Part shown: positions 46,537-56,897 of the stretch, one piece after another
How the letters are laid out: each line of letters opens with the position of its first letter
How positions within the stretch are numbered: position 1 is the first letter of the stretch
Source of the DNA: Planctomycetota bacterium
GTDB lineage: Bacteria; Planctomycetota; Planctomycetia; Gemmatales; Gemmataceae
Assembly (NCBI GenBank): GCA_016191165.1
Contig: JACPPF010000181.1
Location: forward strand, 24,000 to 87,999
Direction: 5' to 3'
Length of the DNA: 64,000 nucleotides
Position numbers and translations under genes: made by a program
Notes under the pieces: generated by a model
What the model was told of the DNA's origin: nothing
Database searches by the model: none
What the model saw: the letters and a program-made list of their open reading frames with translations, nothing else

Positions 46537-49500
46537 ATGTTCTCTTGGATTCAAAAGCTCGTGGGTCGCAAAGGCAGTCAACCTATTACAACGCGGCCCG
46601 TCGCGCACCGAATCGCCTCGGGAGGGTTGCGCCAGTCTGTTCGGCCCTGGATCGAGCAACTTGAGGATCGCCTGGTTCCCACCGCGCCCGGCGTTGATTT
46701 TTCGACCTTCCTTGGCGGGAATCTGAGCGATCGAGCCATGGAGGTTGCTCTGGACCCCGCTGGAAATATCTACGTCGCGGGTACGACGAATTCAAATTCC
46801 TTCCCGTTCGCCAACACAACGCGCCTTGGAAGCGGAGGGGCTGGCGATCTGTTTGTGGCCAAGCTTTCTTCCACAGGGGAATTGCAGTATTTCACAACGC
46901 TTGGCGGCAGTGGCCCTGATGGAGGGGATACGAAAATTGCCGTAGATGCCACTGGTCACGTCTACGTGCTCAGCCTAACTGAGTCGTCCGATTTGACCGC
47001 CGCCAACTGCGAAGAAACGACGATTGGCTTCCAGCCCAGCCGTGCCGGCAGTGCGCGCAACGCATTTCTTGCCAAGTTAAGCCCGGCCGGCGATCGCCTG
47101 CTCTTCTTTAGCTATCTCGGCGGCAGCAATGGTGAAAGCGCGCTCGGTGGCGTTGCCGTCGACAATGCCGGAACCGCGTATCTGACTGGTGCCACCGGGT
47201 CCCTGGATTTCCCGCTGAAAAACCCGCTGCAATCCGTCCACGGCGGCGCCGGCGCTCTGGATTCCTTCGTTGTGAAAGTGGACACGACGCTGGCCGGCGC
47301 TTCATCACTTCAATTCTCGACCTATTTTGGTGGCAGCTACAACGACATCCCGGCCGGCGTGGGCTTCGATGCGGCTGGAAATGTGTATTTCGGCGGGTCA
47401 ACGATTTCTCCAGATTTTCCGATGATGAACGCCGCGCAACCGACGTTCGCGTCCTATTCCACGCTGGGCATCTATGATGCGTTTGCCACAAAACTGAGCT
47501 TCGTGGCGCCTACCGGAACGTTCAGCCTCGCCTACTCCACCTTTCTCGGGGGCGAGGACAACGAACCAGCCCAGGGATTCGCCACGGATGCCGCGGGGAA
47601 TATGTACATCTCCGGCTACACCCATTCCACGAATTTCCACGCCGTCAAAAATGCAACCGCGGCGTTTCAGAGGGATTTGAAAGGCGCCGCGGACGGCTTT
47701 GTGGTCAAAGTGGATCCCACCAAGTCCGGGACCGCATCCTTGCTCTACGCGACCTACCTCGGCGGAACCGGAATTGAAAATGAACTCGCCTATGGAATTG
47801 CTTCCGACCAGCAGGGCAATATCTTCGTGACTGGAGCGACGGGTAGCTCGGACTTTCCTCAGGCAGCCGCTTTCCAGCCTTATAATGGCGGCCAGGATGC
47901 CTACGTTACCAAACTCGACCCGAGGAAATCAGGGCTTGAGTCGTTGCTTTGGTCCAGCTACCTCGGTGGCTCAGGGAATGAGGAACGCGGGCGCGGGATT
48001 GCCATTGATCCGGCGGGCAACGTTTATGTGACTGGCGACACCAACAGTCTCGACTTTCCAGTTCAGAACGCATTCCAGCCATCCCAGGCTGGCGGCCCAG
48101 CGGATGCGTTCCTCGTCAAGTTCGGTGTGGGCACAAGCGGCACATCCGGCGTCACCATCGTGGAGAGCGGCGGCTCAACCGCAGTGACCGAGGGCGGCGC
48201 GGATGATACCTATACGGTGGCCCTGACCAGCCAGCCGACTTCCAACGTGACCATCACGATGGTTTCCGACAACCAGGTCACGGCCAGTCCAACGACGTTG
48301 ATCTTCACCGATGGTTTCCGACAACCAGGTCACGGCCAGTCCAACGACGTTGATCTTCACTCCCGCCAACTGGAACGTGCCCCAGACCGTGAGCGTGAGC
48401 GCGGCGGACGACACGATGGCCGAGGGCTCGCACAACGGCGTCATCCATCATTCGGCCGCGAGCGGCGACGGGCGCTACGACGGGCTTGCCATCCGGGACG
48501 TCGTCGTGGCGATCACCGACAACGACGCGGCCAGCGGCTCAATTTCCGGTCATAAATTCCACGATCTCGATCAAGATCGCGTTTGGGACGCGAATGAACC
48601 CGCGCTGGAGGGCTGGACGATTTATCTGGACCAGAATCGCAATGGCCAACTGGATCCTGGGGAAATGGCGACGACGACGGATGCCCAAGGCGAATACCGT
48701 TTCAGCGGCCTGCAACCAGGCACCTATGTCGTCGCTGAGGTGATGCAAACGGGCTGGGTCCAGACCTATCCGGGCAGTGGCGGAAGTTCCCTACTGACAA
48801 CATCGGGACAATCCGTGATCGCGTTGACGACCACGGCGTCAAGCGCCCTTGTGAACCTCATCGGAGAAGTGGAGCCGGTCGAATCCGCCAACTCGGTGAC
48901 CCCGTCCCTCGTCGAATCGTCGGACCTCATCAATATGCAACGATTTCGCGCCGATCCCCGTTTCGCCGGCATCGACGGGCGAGGTTTGTCCGCGGTGATT
49001 ATCGACGGCGGCATCGACCGTGACCACCCGTTTTTTGGCCCGGACAACAACGGCGACGGAACCGCCGACCGAATTGTCTATCAATACGATTTCGCCGACA
49101 ATGACACCGACGCCAGTGACCGGGATGGGCACGGCTCCAACGTCTCCAGTATTGTCGGTTCCCAGGATGGCCAGTACACGGGCATGGCGCCGGGAAGCAA
49201 CCTGATCGCGCTAAAGGTGTTTACCGACTCGGGGACTGGAAACTTCGCCTACCTCGAGAAGGCGCTGCAGTGGGTCGTCGCCAACGCACAACGCTACAAC
49301 ATTGTGAGCGTCAACATGTCGCTGGGGGATTCCACGAATCGCAGTTCGCCGCAAACCGACTACGGGATTGGCGATGAACTGGCTGCCTTGGCGGCCCAAA
49401 ACGTCATCGTTGTGTCGGCTTCGGGCAATGATTACGCCAGGTTCAACAGTCCCGGCGTGGCGTACCCCGCGGCCGATCCAAATTCCCTGTCCGTCGGCGC

Positions 49501-51031
49501 CGTGTATGACGCCAACGTCGGTAGCCCATTTTATCCAAAGACCGGGGCCTGGGCGTTCACGACCGGTCCAGATCGGATCACGCCGTTCTCGCAACGACAC
49601 GCCAACATGACCACGGTCTTCGCTCCAGGGGCGGAGATCACGGGAGCGAACTGGAATGGGGGCATCCTGACCGAACGGGGCACCAGCCAGGCCGCGCCGC
49701 ACGTCGCCGGCGCCGCCGTATTGGCGAATCAACTTGCATTGCAAACCCTTGGCCGACTCCTCACCACTGCGGAATTCCGCCAACTCCTCGCCGCCACGGG
49801 TGTCTCCATCAACGACGGTGACGACGAGGATGATAATGTCGCCAACACCAATCTCGATTTCCGGCGTCTGGACGTGTTGGCCCTGGCCGAAGGAATCCTG
49901 GCGATGCGCCCGTCGGGCACCCATACCGTAATCCTGGGGCCTGGCGAGGCCGCCACCGGCAAGGACTTTGGCAACGCGCGCATTGCGACGGGAATGGCCC
50001 ATCCCAGCGTGACGGATCCAGGCATTTGGGTTACCACGGGCGACGAGGTAGCCAGTTTCAACCCCGCCTGGTCCGATGGCCACGTTTCGTCAGGAAGGAC
50101 GACCCTCACCCTCAAGAGCGACGCGCCCAGGGATGTCTCCTTGCAAGCCGACGTTGTCCTCGGTGTCAATCAGGTCGCAGGGCTGATCGCGCGCTACCGG
50201 GGCGCCGGCGACAGGAACTACTACGTCGCGCAACTCAAGCGCACCAGCACAGGGTTCATCGCCCAGGTTTTCAAAAACGTCAACGGCGCCTTCACCCAGT
50301 TGGCCACAACCAAACTCGTCTCGGCAACCGGAGACGCCCACCTGCGGTTCCTGGTGACGGGAATTAATTTGAAATTCTTCGTCAACGGCCGCCAGGTCGC
50401 CGACATCCTGGACCGCTCCTTCAGGTCGGGCAGCGTCGGCATCCGATCCTCCCAGCTCGCCACGCTCGATAACTTCCATACCGTGGCGATGACTGTCGAG
50501 TTGCCTTTCAGCGATACCTTCACCCAGCCCAGCGGCGCCGCGCTGAACACCAACTGGACCCGACGTTCCGGGAATTTCACCGTGAGCGGGGAAAAGGCCA
50601 TCGGCGTCTCTACGTTTCCGGTGGTCAACCTGGCAACCCTGGTCGGTGTTGCGCAGGCCAACGTTGAGGTTCAGGCCAACCTGTCCCTCATCACCATCAA
50701 CCACGAGATTGGGCTGCTGGCCCGTTACAGCGGTGTTGGTGACACGAACTACTACATGGCCCGCGTGCGCAAAACGGCCTCTGGGTACAATCTCAGCATC
50801 ATCAAGAACGTCGGCGGGATCGCGACAACTCTGAAGTCCCTCAACGTGAAGACGCTAACCGGAACGATCAAGTTCCGTGTCGAAGACGCAGGCCTCACGC
50901 TGTTCATGAACAACGTGCAGCAACTGGCGGTAATCGACCGCTCCTTGACGATCGGCAGCGTCGGCATGCGGAGTATCGGTTCCGGCCAGATCGACAACTT
51001 CTCAGCAACGGCCCGCGTACCTTCGGCATGA
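46537..51031 (+). pseudogene. Giant secreted SBBP-propeller/subtilase protein, broken by tandem duplication
   Basis: When one copy of a 52-bp duplication at 48257-48360 is removed, a single 1,480-residue frame results. In order it has a basic N-terminus with the LEDRLVP motif (residue about 45), then about seven SBBP repeats of the FSTYLGG...DPAGNIYVTG type to about 530. A Calx-beta-like part (GGADDTYTVALTSQP) and an SdrD-B-like domain (HKFHDLDQD onward) follow. The subtilisin domain has IIDGGIDRDHP (Asp), RDGHGSNVSS (His) and GTSQAAPHVAGA (Ser). Two laminin-G-like domains end it. As sequenced, translation leaves frame after the Calx region. The start could also be the ATG at 46492. Confidence 0.85.
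48257..48360. repeat. Exact 52-bp tandem duplication inside coding sequence
   Basis: Bases 48257-48308 and 48309-48360 are identical, starting CGATGGTTTCCGAC and ending TTGATCTTCAC. Fifty-two is not a multiple of three, so the second copy shifts the frame. Deleting one copy restores TLIFTPANWNVPQTVSVSA and a full-length protein. It could be a real slipped-strand event or an assembly stutter. Confidence 0.9.
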
Positions 51032-51119
51032 ACTGAGCGACTGCCTGGAAGTGAGCCGAACCGAATTCTCACGAAGTTGGCGGGTTTGCGGCTGGACCTG
51101 GGTTGATCCGACCGCGCGA

Positions 51120-52853
51120 TCAATCCAGTAGCCGTTTCTTGGGACGAACTGACTCAGGAAGGAATCGACCATCGTTGACGCCGACTTCACGGGCCATCAA
51201 GTCGTTGAGCAAGACGTTCAAACGCAGGATCGTGTCCTTGTGCTTGTCCCGGTCCATGGCCAGATTCTTCATTTCTTCGGGATCATTTTGCAGGTCGAAT
51301 ACCTGCACGTCGTTGTGCTTGAAGAGCTGGTCGAGGGTCTTTGGCGTATTGAAGGCGTTCGGCGCGTAGAAACGTCCCAGCTTGTAACGCCCGTCGAAAG
51401 TAAAGGCCAGAAATCCGCGTTTGTTGAGGTTGACCTCCGTGATGTCTGGTGCTCGTCTCCCCTCGGCCATCATGGCAAATGAGCGGATATAGTAGTCCGC
51501 GTCCACCGTGGTCAGGCTCACATAATTGAACAAGATGCCGGGCCGGATGGCATGGATGGCGGATTTCTCTGGATTGGCCAAAAGCCTGGAGAAATCACGG
51601 CCAGGTAACTTCGTGACAACCTCCGGTCGTTTCTGCGCCGGCAAACCGGTCAGGCCCACGAAGGTGGGAACCAGATCGAGATGGCTGGTCAATGCCGAGC
51701 AGCTTTGGCCCCGCTTGGCATCCGGATGCGCGATGACCAGCGGCACGTGGGCGTTGTTTTCATAACAAAGGGGCCCCTTGCCGCGCAGGCCGTGCGTACC
51801 CGCCATGTCGCCGTGATCGGCCGTGAGCACGACCACGGTATCTTTCCACAGGTCCATGTCATCCAGGGCATCCCAAACTTGCTGCAAAGTGCGGTCGCTG
51901 TCGCGCAGGCAGTTGAGGTAGTAGTTGCAGTAGGCATGCCACATATCCTTCCGCGCTCGCGGGATCGAGCCGACGATGCCCGACCAGGCGCGATCGTATT
52001 CGTGAACACCCGAAGGCATGGCAGGCCCCTTCAGGTTTTCTTGCAGGCTCGGCGGCAGCTTGAAATCCCAGCGCCTTTCGTAGATCGCCGCGCTGGGCGG
52101 CGGCGCGATCAGCCCGGGACCGAGCGGTTTTTGCACGCGGGGTTGTCCGGGCACGTTGGCGTCCGCAAACATGATGTCGTGCGGATTCACCAGGCTCATC
52201 ACCATGAAGAATGGCTCCGCCTTCTTGCGAAACGCCGGAACGTTCGAACGCATCCAGCGGATGCTGGCGCCGGCGATGTAGGGATCCTCGGCAAAACCGT
52301 CGTGCTGCCCGCCGTGATTGTCGCCATCGGCGTTGTACACATCGAAACCATAGGGCTGAAGCCAGGTCGTAGTGTTTTCCCTTCGCCCGGCGGCGAGGAT
52401 TTTCGTATTCAATTCGCACTTTCCGAAGTACGCGGTCTTGTAGCCCAGGCCCTTGAGGAGGCTCCCCATGTTCGGCAGCTTGGGGTTCAGGCTGGGCACG
52501 AAGCCGAAGGCGAGATGGTCATAAACGCCATTGACCTGCGGCGGCTACCCTGTGAAGAACAACGCGCGGGACGGCGTGCATACGGCCGAGCCGATGTAGT
52601 GATTGCGAAAGGTGACTCCGCGGCGCTGAAGCGCCTGCCGCGCGGGCAGAACGAAATCCTTGCCCCCGCGCACGTGGTACGATTCCTGATCGCAGATCAC
52701 GAAGATAATGTTGTAAGGCCGCTTGCCCGATGAATGACCTTGCTGAACCAGCGCCTTCCTGGCGTGGTCCCAGCCAGCCTGAGTCGCGCTGTCAAACCCC
52801 GGCATGCCCAGGAAAATGATTCCAGAAACGACGAACGCCAACCTGCTGAACAT
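51120..52853 (-). pseudogene. Secreted sulfatase with in-frame amber codon
   Basis: This is a type I sulfatase of 577 codons, hydrolysing sulfate esters. A signal segment (MFSRLAFVVSGIIFLGMPG) is followed by NIIFVICDQESYHV with a metal-binding Asp. The CTPSRALFFTG box gives the formylglycine Cys at about 94. After it the frame carries a TAG at 52545-52547, then continues with PPQVNGVYDHLAFGFVPSL and the complete C-terminal part, including LTADHGDMAGTHG. A CAG-to-TAG change of Gln103 explains the break. A GGGAG site precedes the ATG. As sequenced the gene is non-functional unless the codon is read through or miscalled. Confidence 0.85.
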
Positions 52854-53032
52854 GGTTGCTCCCGAGTGAGGCCAATTGGGGAATACCGTGGCGGAATGAG
52901 CATGTCAACAGGGTACGGACGGCGCCCGCGTCCGTCCGTAGGTATTTTGTTGTAGTCGTCATCAGGCCGCCGGTCGTCGAGGCGATGGCAGGTGCGCGGC
53001 AATGGATGCGGCGGCAGTTCGGCGGAGCCTTA

Positions 53033-53100
53033 CCCCTCGTTCCCAGGCTCCGCCTGGGAACGCACTGCACGCGCGGCTCTGCCTCGCGGAACCTGCGAGG
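53033..53100. repeat. REP palindrome, inverted copy downstream of the RAYT gene
   Basis: This segment contains TTCCCAGGCTCCGCCTGGGAA followed by a CTCTGCCTCG-type second palindrome. It matches the reverse complement of the 72-bp units at 53660-53857, lying on the other side of the transposase gene. Two arms in opposite orientation around a RAYT gene form a typical BIME-like layout. Confidence 0.75.
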
Positions 53101-53104
53101 CGGG

Positions 53105-53638
53105 TCATCGCCAATCCGTTACGACTTCGATCAATCCCGCTCGTCCCTCGTAATTCCGCGCGCTCGAATAACGCCAATCTTCCGGCTTGTCAATAAAGCC
53201 ACGTCGCACCGGGTTGTTGTGAACTTGCTCCAGTTTTTGCAGCATCATCTCGTCATCCAAAGTCGCCTGTGGATGGCTCCCTTCCTGCCAGAGTTGATAG
53301 TCCTGACTGACCTTGTGCCGCAGCTTGTAGTGATGAAGTTCATCCAGGAGCGTGGTCGCGCCGCGTTCCGTCAGAAGGTCGATGATTCGCCGGGCAGTAT
53401 ACGACTTGAATCGCCCGACCAGTCGGCCCAGATCGTCGCCGCTGGCGATCCAGTGGTGGTGATTGTCGAGAACGACGTAGGCGTAAAGGAGCATGCCTTC
53501 GCGCTGGAGAAAACGCCAGGAGTCGAAGACAATCTCCACGGCCTCGGGACGGTTGAAGACCGACAGCCAGGCAACCACCGTCGATGTGATGAAGTGCGGG
53601 CGAGGCTGATCGTCGAAGCGAGAGCGAGAGCGAGTCAT
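53105..53638 (-). CDS. REP-associated tyrosine transposase (RAYT)
   Basis: This 177-residue Y1 HUH transposase is of the TnpA-REP family. It has YAYVVLDNHHHWIASGD carrying the HUH His pair, FKSYTARRIIDLL with the candidate catalytic Tyr, and the family ending VHNNPVRRGFIDKPEDWRYSSA. These proteins are usually single-copy, not flanked by classic insertion-sequence ends, and spread or process REP palindromes. The gene lies between REP copies at 53033-53100 and 53660-53857, so the element and its substrate are together. It looks intact. Confidence 0.92.
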   Translation of the reverse strand: MTRSRSRFDDQPRPHFITSTVVAWLSVFNRPEAVEIVFDSWRFLQREGMLLYAYVVLDNHHHWIASGDDLGRLVGRFKSYTARRIIDLLTERGATTLLDELHHYKLRHKVSQDYQLWQEGSHPQATLDDEMMLQKLEQVHNNPVRRGFIDKPEDWRYSSARNYEGRAGLIEVVTDWR

Positions 53639-53659
53639 GGCGTGGTGCTCCGGGTTAGA

Positions 53660-53857
53660 CGAGGCAGAGCCTCGCTAGCCGTGCGTTCCCAGGCTCCGCC
53701 TGGGAACGAGGGGGTGGCTCGGCGCATCGCACGAGGCAGGGCCTCGCTAGCAGTGCGTTCCCAGGCTCCGCCTGGGAGCGAGGGGGTGGCTCGGCGCACC
53801 GCACGAGGCAGAGCCTCGCTAGCAGTGCGGTCCCAGGCTCCGCCTGGGAGCGAGGGG
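53660..53857. repeat. Array of three 72-bp REP units
   Basis: Units begin at 53660, 53732 and 53804 with an exact 72-bp period and only a few differences between copies. Each has a GAGGCAGAGCCTC-type palindrome, then TTCCCAGGCTCCGCCTGGGAA (or a one-base variant), then a GAGGGGGTGGCTCGGCGCA spacer. The third is truncated. They lie just upstream of the RAYT gene start, as expected for the substrate of this transposase. Confidence 0.85.
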
Positions 53858-53861
53858 AGGG

Positions 53862-55046
53862 TCAGTCAAGAATCCGATGCTCCGTGCTCACCGTCGCTCC
53901 GCGCTGGTCGCGTGCGGTCAGAAAATAGATCAACGGGCGAGCCCGGGGCAGCGGCGCCGAGTAGAAGTCCGTCGCGTTGCCGGGCATTTGGTCTGCCTTT
54001 TTGGTTTGCCATTTTCGTTTTGACCAGGCGCTTTTGGTATCGGTGGTCCAGTGCAGCGCTATCGATTGAATGCCGAGCGTTTGCAGGACGGCCAGTTTCA
54101 CCACGCCATCCTTCTGTTCCAGGCGCACATTCTGATCGTCGAAGCGGAACATCAGTTTGCCGTCGCGCAGGTGTTGATCGACGAACAGGCCGATCTCGAT
54201 CGGGGCCCAGCCTTGCGGATGGCCGTGCGGCATGTTGACCGTGACGCACAGGTTACGATTTTTCACCAATCGGTAACTCTTCTGATAGCTGTCCAGCGGA
54301 TAGGCGAAGTCGTTGGTGCCGTTGACAAACAGCATCGGCATTTTGGCCTGGCCGAGGTAGCGGGAGGGGTCAAAGTTCTCGACCCAGGTCTTGCGCCAGG
54401 CGTCGGGCATCTTCTTGAACGTCGGCACCCAGGCACTGTTTTCGTGAATGAAACCGCAGCCGTAGACCGGCACGGCGACCTTGAAGCGATCGTCCACGCC
54501 GGCGACGATCGACGTGAGATAGCCGCCCCAGCTGATGCCGGTGATGCCTATGCGATTGGCATCAACGTTGGGGAGCGAACGTAACAGACTGTGGCCGCGA
54601 ATGACGGCTGCCACCGCGTGGTAGGACCAGATGTCCTTGAGTTCGTTCTTCTGAAAGCGCGAGGCATCGTCCTGATTGGGCCCGCCGTCGGGCAGACGTT
54701 TGCGGCCTTCGCCGTGCCCGGCCAAGTCCATCGCCAGCGCGATGTAGCCACGCTTGGCCCAGAGCTGCGCCCATTGCGAGAACGCGGTCCCGCCGCCGCC
54801 GTGAACGAGGACCATGGCGGGCAGTTTTTTGTCGATCGTGTCCGGCTCGGCATAGTAAGCGAAAACCCGCGTCGGCTTGCCCTTGTACGGCTCCGACTCA
54901 TAAAGGAGCCGGCGCAGCTTGCCACCGTTGTCAAGCCATTCGACGCGCGGCGTTTTGCGTAGCTCGGCCAGGTTCCAGGGGCCGGTCTGGGCGGATACCG
55001 GTCCCACCGAAATGAAGATGGCTACAAGAATTAGCGGTGATCGCAT
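53862..55046 (-). CDS. Secreted alpha/beta hydrolase (acetylxylan-esterase/dienelactone-like)
   Basis: This 394-residue exported hydrolase has a signal peptide (RSPLILVAIFISVGPVSAQ), the oxyanion strand VLVHGGGGT, the nucleophile elbow ITGISWGGYLTS (Ser), GTNDFAYPLDSY (Asp) and a His in MPHGHPQGW. The last 120 residues form a beta-rich domain. The family hydrolyses acyl esters on carbohydrates or small phenolics; the exact substrate is unknown. The ATG at 55046 has a GAGGATG site upstream; a longer frame would place 42 residues before the signal peptide. It diverges from the DUF1501 gene. Confidence 0.87.
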   Translation of the reverse strand: MRSPLILVAIFISVGPVSAQTGPWNLAELRKTPRVEWLDNGGKLRRLLYESEPYKGKPTRVFAYYAEPDTIDKKLPAMVLVHGGGGTAFSQWAQLWAKRGYIALAMDLAGHGEGRKRLPDGGPNQDDASRFQKNELKDIWSYHAVAAVIRGHSLLRSLPNVDANRIGITGISWGGYLTSIVAGVDDRFKVAVPVYGCGFIHENSAWVPTFKKMPDAWRKTWVENFDPSRYLGQAKMPMLFVNGTNDFAYPLDSYQKSYRLVKNRNLCVTVNMPHGHPQGWAPIEIGLFVDQHLRDGKLMFRFDDQNVRLEQKDGVVKLAVLQTLGIQSIALHWTTDTKSAWSKRKWQTKKADQMPGNATDFYSAPLPRARPLIYFLTARDQRGATVSTEHRILD

Positions 55047-55235
55047 GATGACAACATCCTCCAGAAACGGGTGCCGCTCGCGGCTTAGCATTCGCGCAAC
55101 AAAATCTTGGACGCTAGATTCCTGGGCACGAAATTCCAATGTATCCGATTCAAGGCGATTCGCAACAACCAACCAAGGTTCCCCTCGCGGCGAAAAGCTG
55201 GTAGAATCTCCTCATCCTACCTCGGGGGCGTTTCC

Positions 55236-56639
55236 ATGCTGACGATTCAAGATTCCGGCACCACGCTTTGCGATCACCTGACGCGCCGTGATTGGCTGCG
55301 CATCGGCGCGCTTGGCTCTCTTGGCCTGACGGTGCCTGCGTTGATGAATGCCCGTGCTCAGACCACGGCGACGCCGAGAAGCCGATCGTTCGGCAAGGCG
55401 AAAGCGTGCATCCTGATCGGCCTGACCGGTGGACCGCCCCAGCATGAAACCTGGGACCCGAAGCCCGATGCACCCGCGGAGATTCGCGGCCCCTTTCGCC
55501 CGATCGCCAGTTCCCTGCCGGGGCTGCACGTATGCGAGTTGATGCCGAGGCTTGCGCAGCAGGCGCATCATTTCGCGGTGCTCCGTGCGGTCTCGACCGG
55601 CGACAACGCTCATTCCTCCAGCGGCTACCACATGATGACCGGTGTGCCGCATATTCCGCCGAGTCAGGAAAACGCTCGACCCGGCGCGCCGAACAACTGG
55701 CCAAGCCTCGCGGCGCTCGTCAATCGCGTCAAGTCCCGCCCCGGGGGCATGCCGGCGTCGATCGTTTTGCCCGAGCACATCTGGAACGATGGCAATGTCC
55801 CCTGGCCCGGGCAGGACGCTGGCTTTTTGGGCCGTGCGACCGACCCCTGGCTTATTCATTGCGATCCGTCGGCCGCGAACTTTCAGATCCCCGCCGTCGC
55901 CATGCCCGAAGGGATGACGACACTTCGATTCGACGAACGCCGAAGCCTGCTCGACCAGGTCAATCGCCACGTTGACACGCTCGACCGCGCCGCGGCCGTG
56001 ACGCGCTACAACCATCAGTTCCATCAGGCGCTGGACATGATGCGTTCCGGCCCTGTCCGCCGGGCGTTCGATCTGAATCAAGAGCCGGCGCATGTCCGCG
56101 ATCGCTATGGCCGATCGCGTTATGCGCAAAGCATCCTGCTAGCGAGGCGATTGGTCGAGGCGGGCATCTCGCTGGTGCAGATCAACTGGACGCGCATGGG
56201 CACCAACCTCCCGAACCAGGGCGGCTGGGACACGCACGCCCAAAACGCCAACTCGCTGCGCGATCATCTGATGCCGATCATGGATCGCGTCGTCAGCGCG
56301 TTGATCGAGGATCTGTCCGCGCGCGGCCTGCTCGACGAGACCCTGGTTGTCTGGACCGGCGAGTTTGGTCGCACGCCAAGGCATAACGGCAACGCTGGCC
56401 GCGATCACTGGGGTTCGGTTTTCTCGCAAGCGCTGGCCGGCGGCGGCGTTCGCGCGGGCGTGGTCCACGGCGCGTCCGACCGCATCGGCGCCTACCCGCG
56501 CGAGGGCAACGTGCGGCCACAGGATCTCAACGCGACGATTTTCCACCTGCTGGGAATCGCCCCGGACACCGAAGTCCACGACACGCTCGGCCGACCCATC
56601 GCAGTGAGTCGCGGGCGCGTGATTGGGCAGGTGGTGTGA
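55236..56639 (+). CDS. DUF1501 protein, Tat-exported
   Basis: This 467-residue protein of the DUF1501 family is related to the sulfatase/alkaline-phosphatase fold. It starts with a twin-arginine signal (LTRRDWLRIGALGSLGLT) and contains GLTGGPPQHETWDPKPDAP, FAVLRAVSTGDNAHSSSGYHMMTG, QGGWDTHAQN, VVWTGEFGRTPR and NGNAGRDHWGSVFSQALAGGG. Planctomycete genomes carry dozens, usually after a DUF1553/1549 gene; here no such partner is next to it. The last 350 bp is repeated at 57595-57944. Confidence 0.93.
   Translation: MLTIQDSGTTLCDHLTRRDWLRIGALGSLGLTVPALMNARAQTTATPRSRSFGKAKACILIGLTGGPPQHETWDPKPDAPAEIRGPFRPIASSLPGLHVCELMPRLAQQAHHFAVLRAVSTGDNAHSSSGYHMMTGVPHIPPSQENARPGAPNNWPSLAALVNRVKSRPGGMPASIVLPEHIWNDGNVPWPGQDAGFLGRATDPWLIHCDPSAANFQIPAVAMPEGMTTLRFDERRSLLDQVNRHVDTLDRAAAVTRYNHQFHQALDMMRSGPVRRAFDLNQEPAHVRDRYGRSRYAQSILLARRLVEAGISLVQINWTRMGTNLPNQGGWDTHAQNANSLRDHLMPIMDRVVSALIEDLSARGLLDETLVVWTGEFGRTPRHNGNAGRDHWGSVFSQALAGGGVRAGVVHGASDRIGAYPREGNVRPQDLNATIFHLLGIAPDTEVHDTLGRPIAVSRGRVIGQVV
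56290..56639. repeat. Direct repeat A: 3' end of the DUF1501 gene
   Basis: This 350-bp stretch is matched by 57595-57944 with the same length. I counted about 20 mismatches by eye, mostly at third codon positions. The match stops abruptly at both ends (56289 and just after the TGA). The pair brackets the PIN-domain cassette. Confidence 0.88.
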
Positions 56640-56690
56640 GTGTGTTTTGCGATACAATTTCACTGGCGAAGGCCAAGTAGGAGCATGACC

Positions 56691-56897
56691 ATGACCGTTA
56701 CCGATTACTCGAAAATCTCTCCTGACATTCTTGCTGACATTGCCACCGCGGCCCAGGACGCGGCAAACGGCACCCGCAATCTCCGTGAGGCGCGAGCGGC
56801 GTGTGAGGAAATGGATCGAATCCGGGAAGAAATCCGCAAGAAGCACGGCGTCCTTGACATCGGCGTACCTGCCATCCGCGAACTCCGTGACTCATGA
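56691..56897 (+). CDS. Putative antitoxin of a PIN-domain pair
   Basis: This 68-residue acidic/basic helical protein (MTVTDYSKISPDILADIATAA...) is rich in Ala, Arg and Glu and ends near the PIN toxin start, overlapping it by four bases (ATGA). Start choice: AGGAG at 56679-56683 is seven bases from the ATG at 56691 and only one base from the ATG at 56685. It lacks an obvious AbrB or ribbon-helix-helix signature, so the antitoxin role rests mainly on position and coupling. Confidence 0.6.
   Translation: MTVTDYSKISPDILADIATAAQDAANGTRNLREARAACEEMDRIREEIRKKHGVLDIGVPAIRELRDS

Noticed and set aside
52545..52547. Amber codon read as pyrrolysine
   Set aside because: The aligned sulfatase position would be an ordinary Gln next to the active-site box. 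No pyl genes are seen in the window and pyrrolysine has no known role in sulfatases.
53660..53857. Possible CRISPR array
   Set aside because: The three 72-bp units are almost identical along the whole length, including between palindromes, so there are no unique spacers. No cas genes were seen. They fit REP units beside a RAYT gene.
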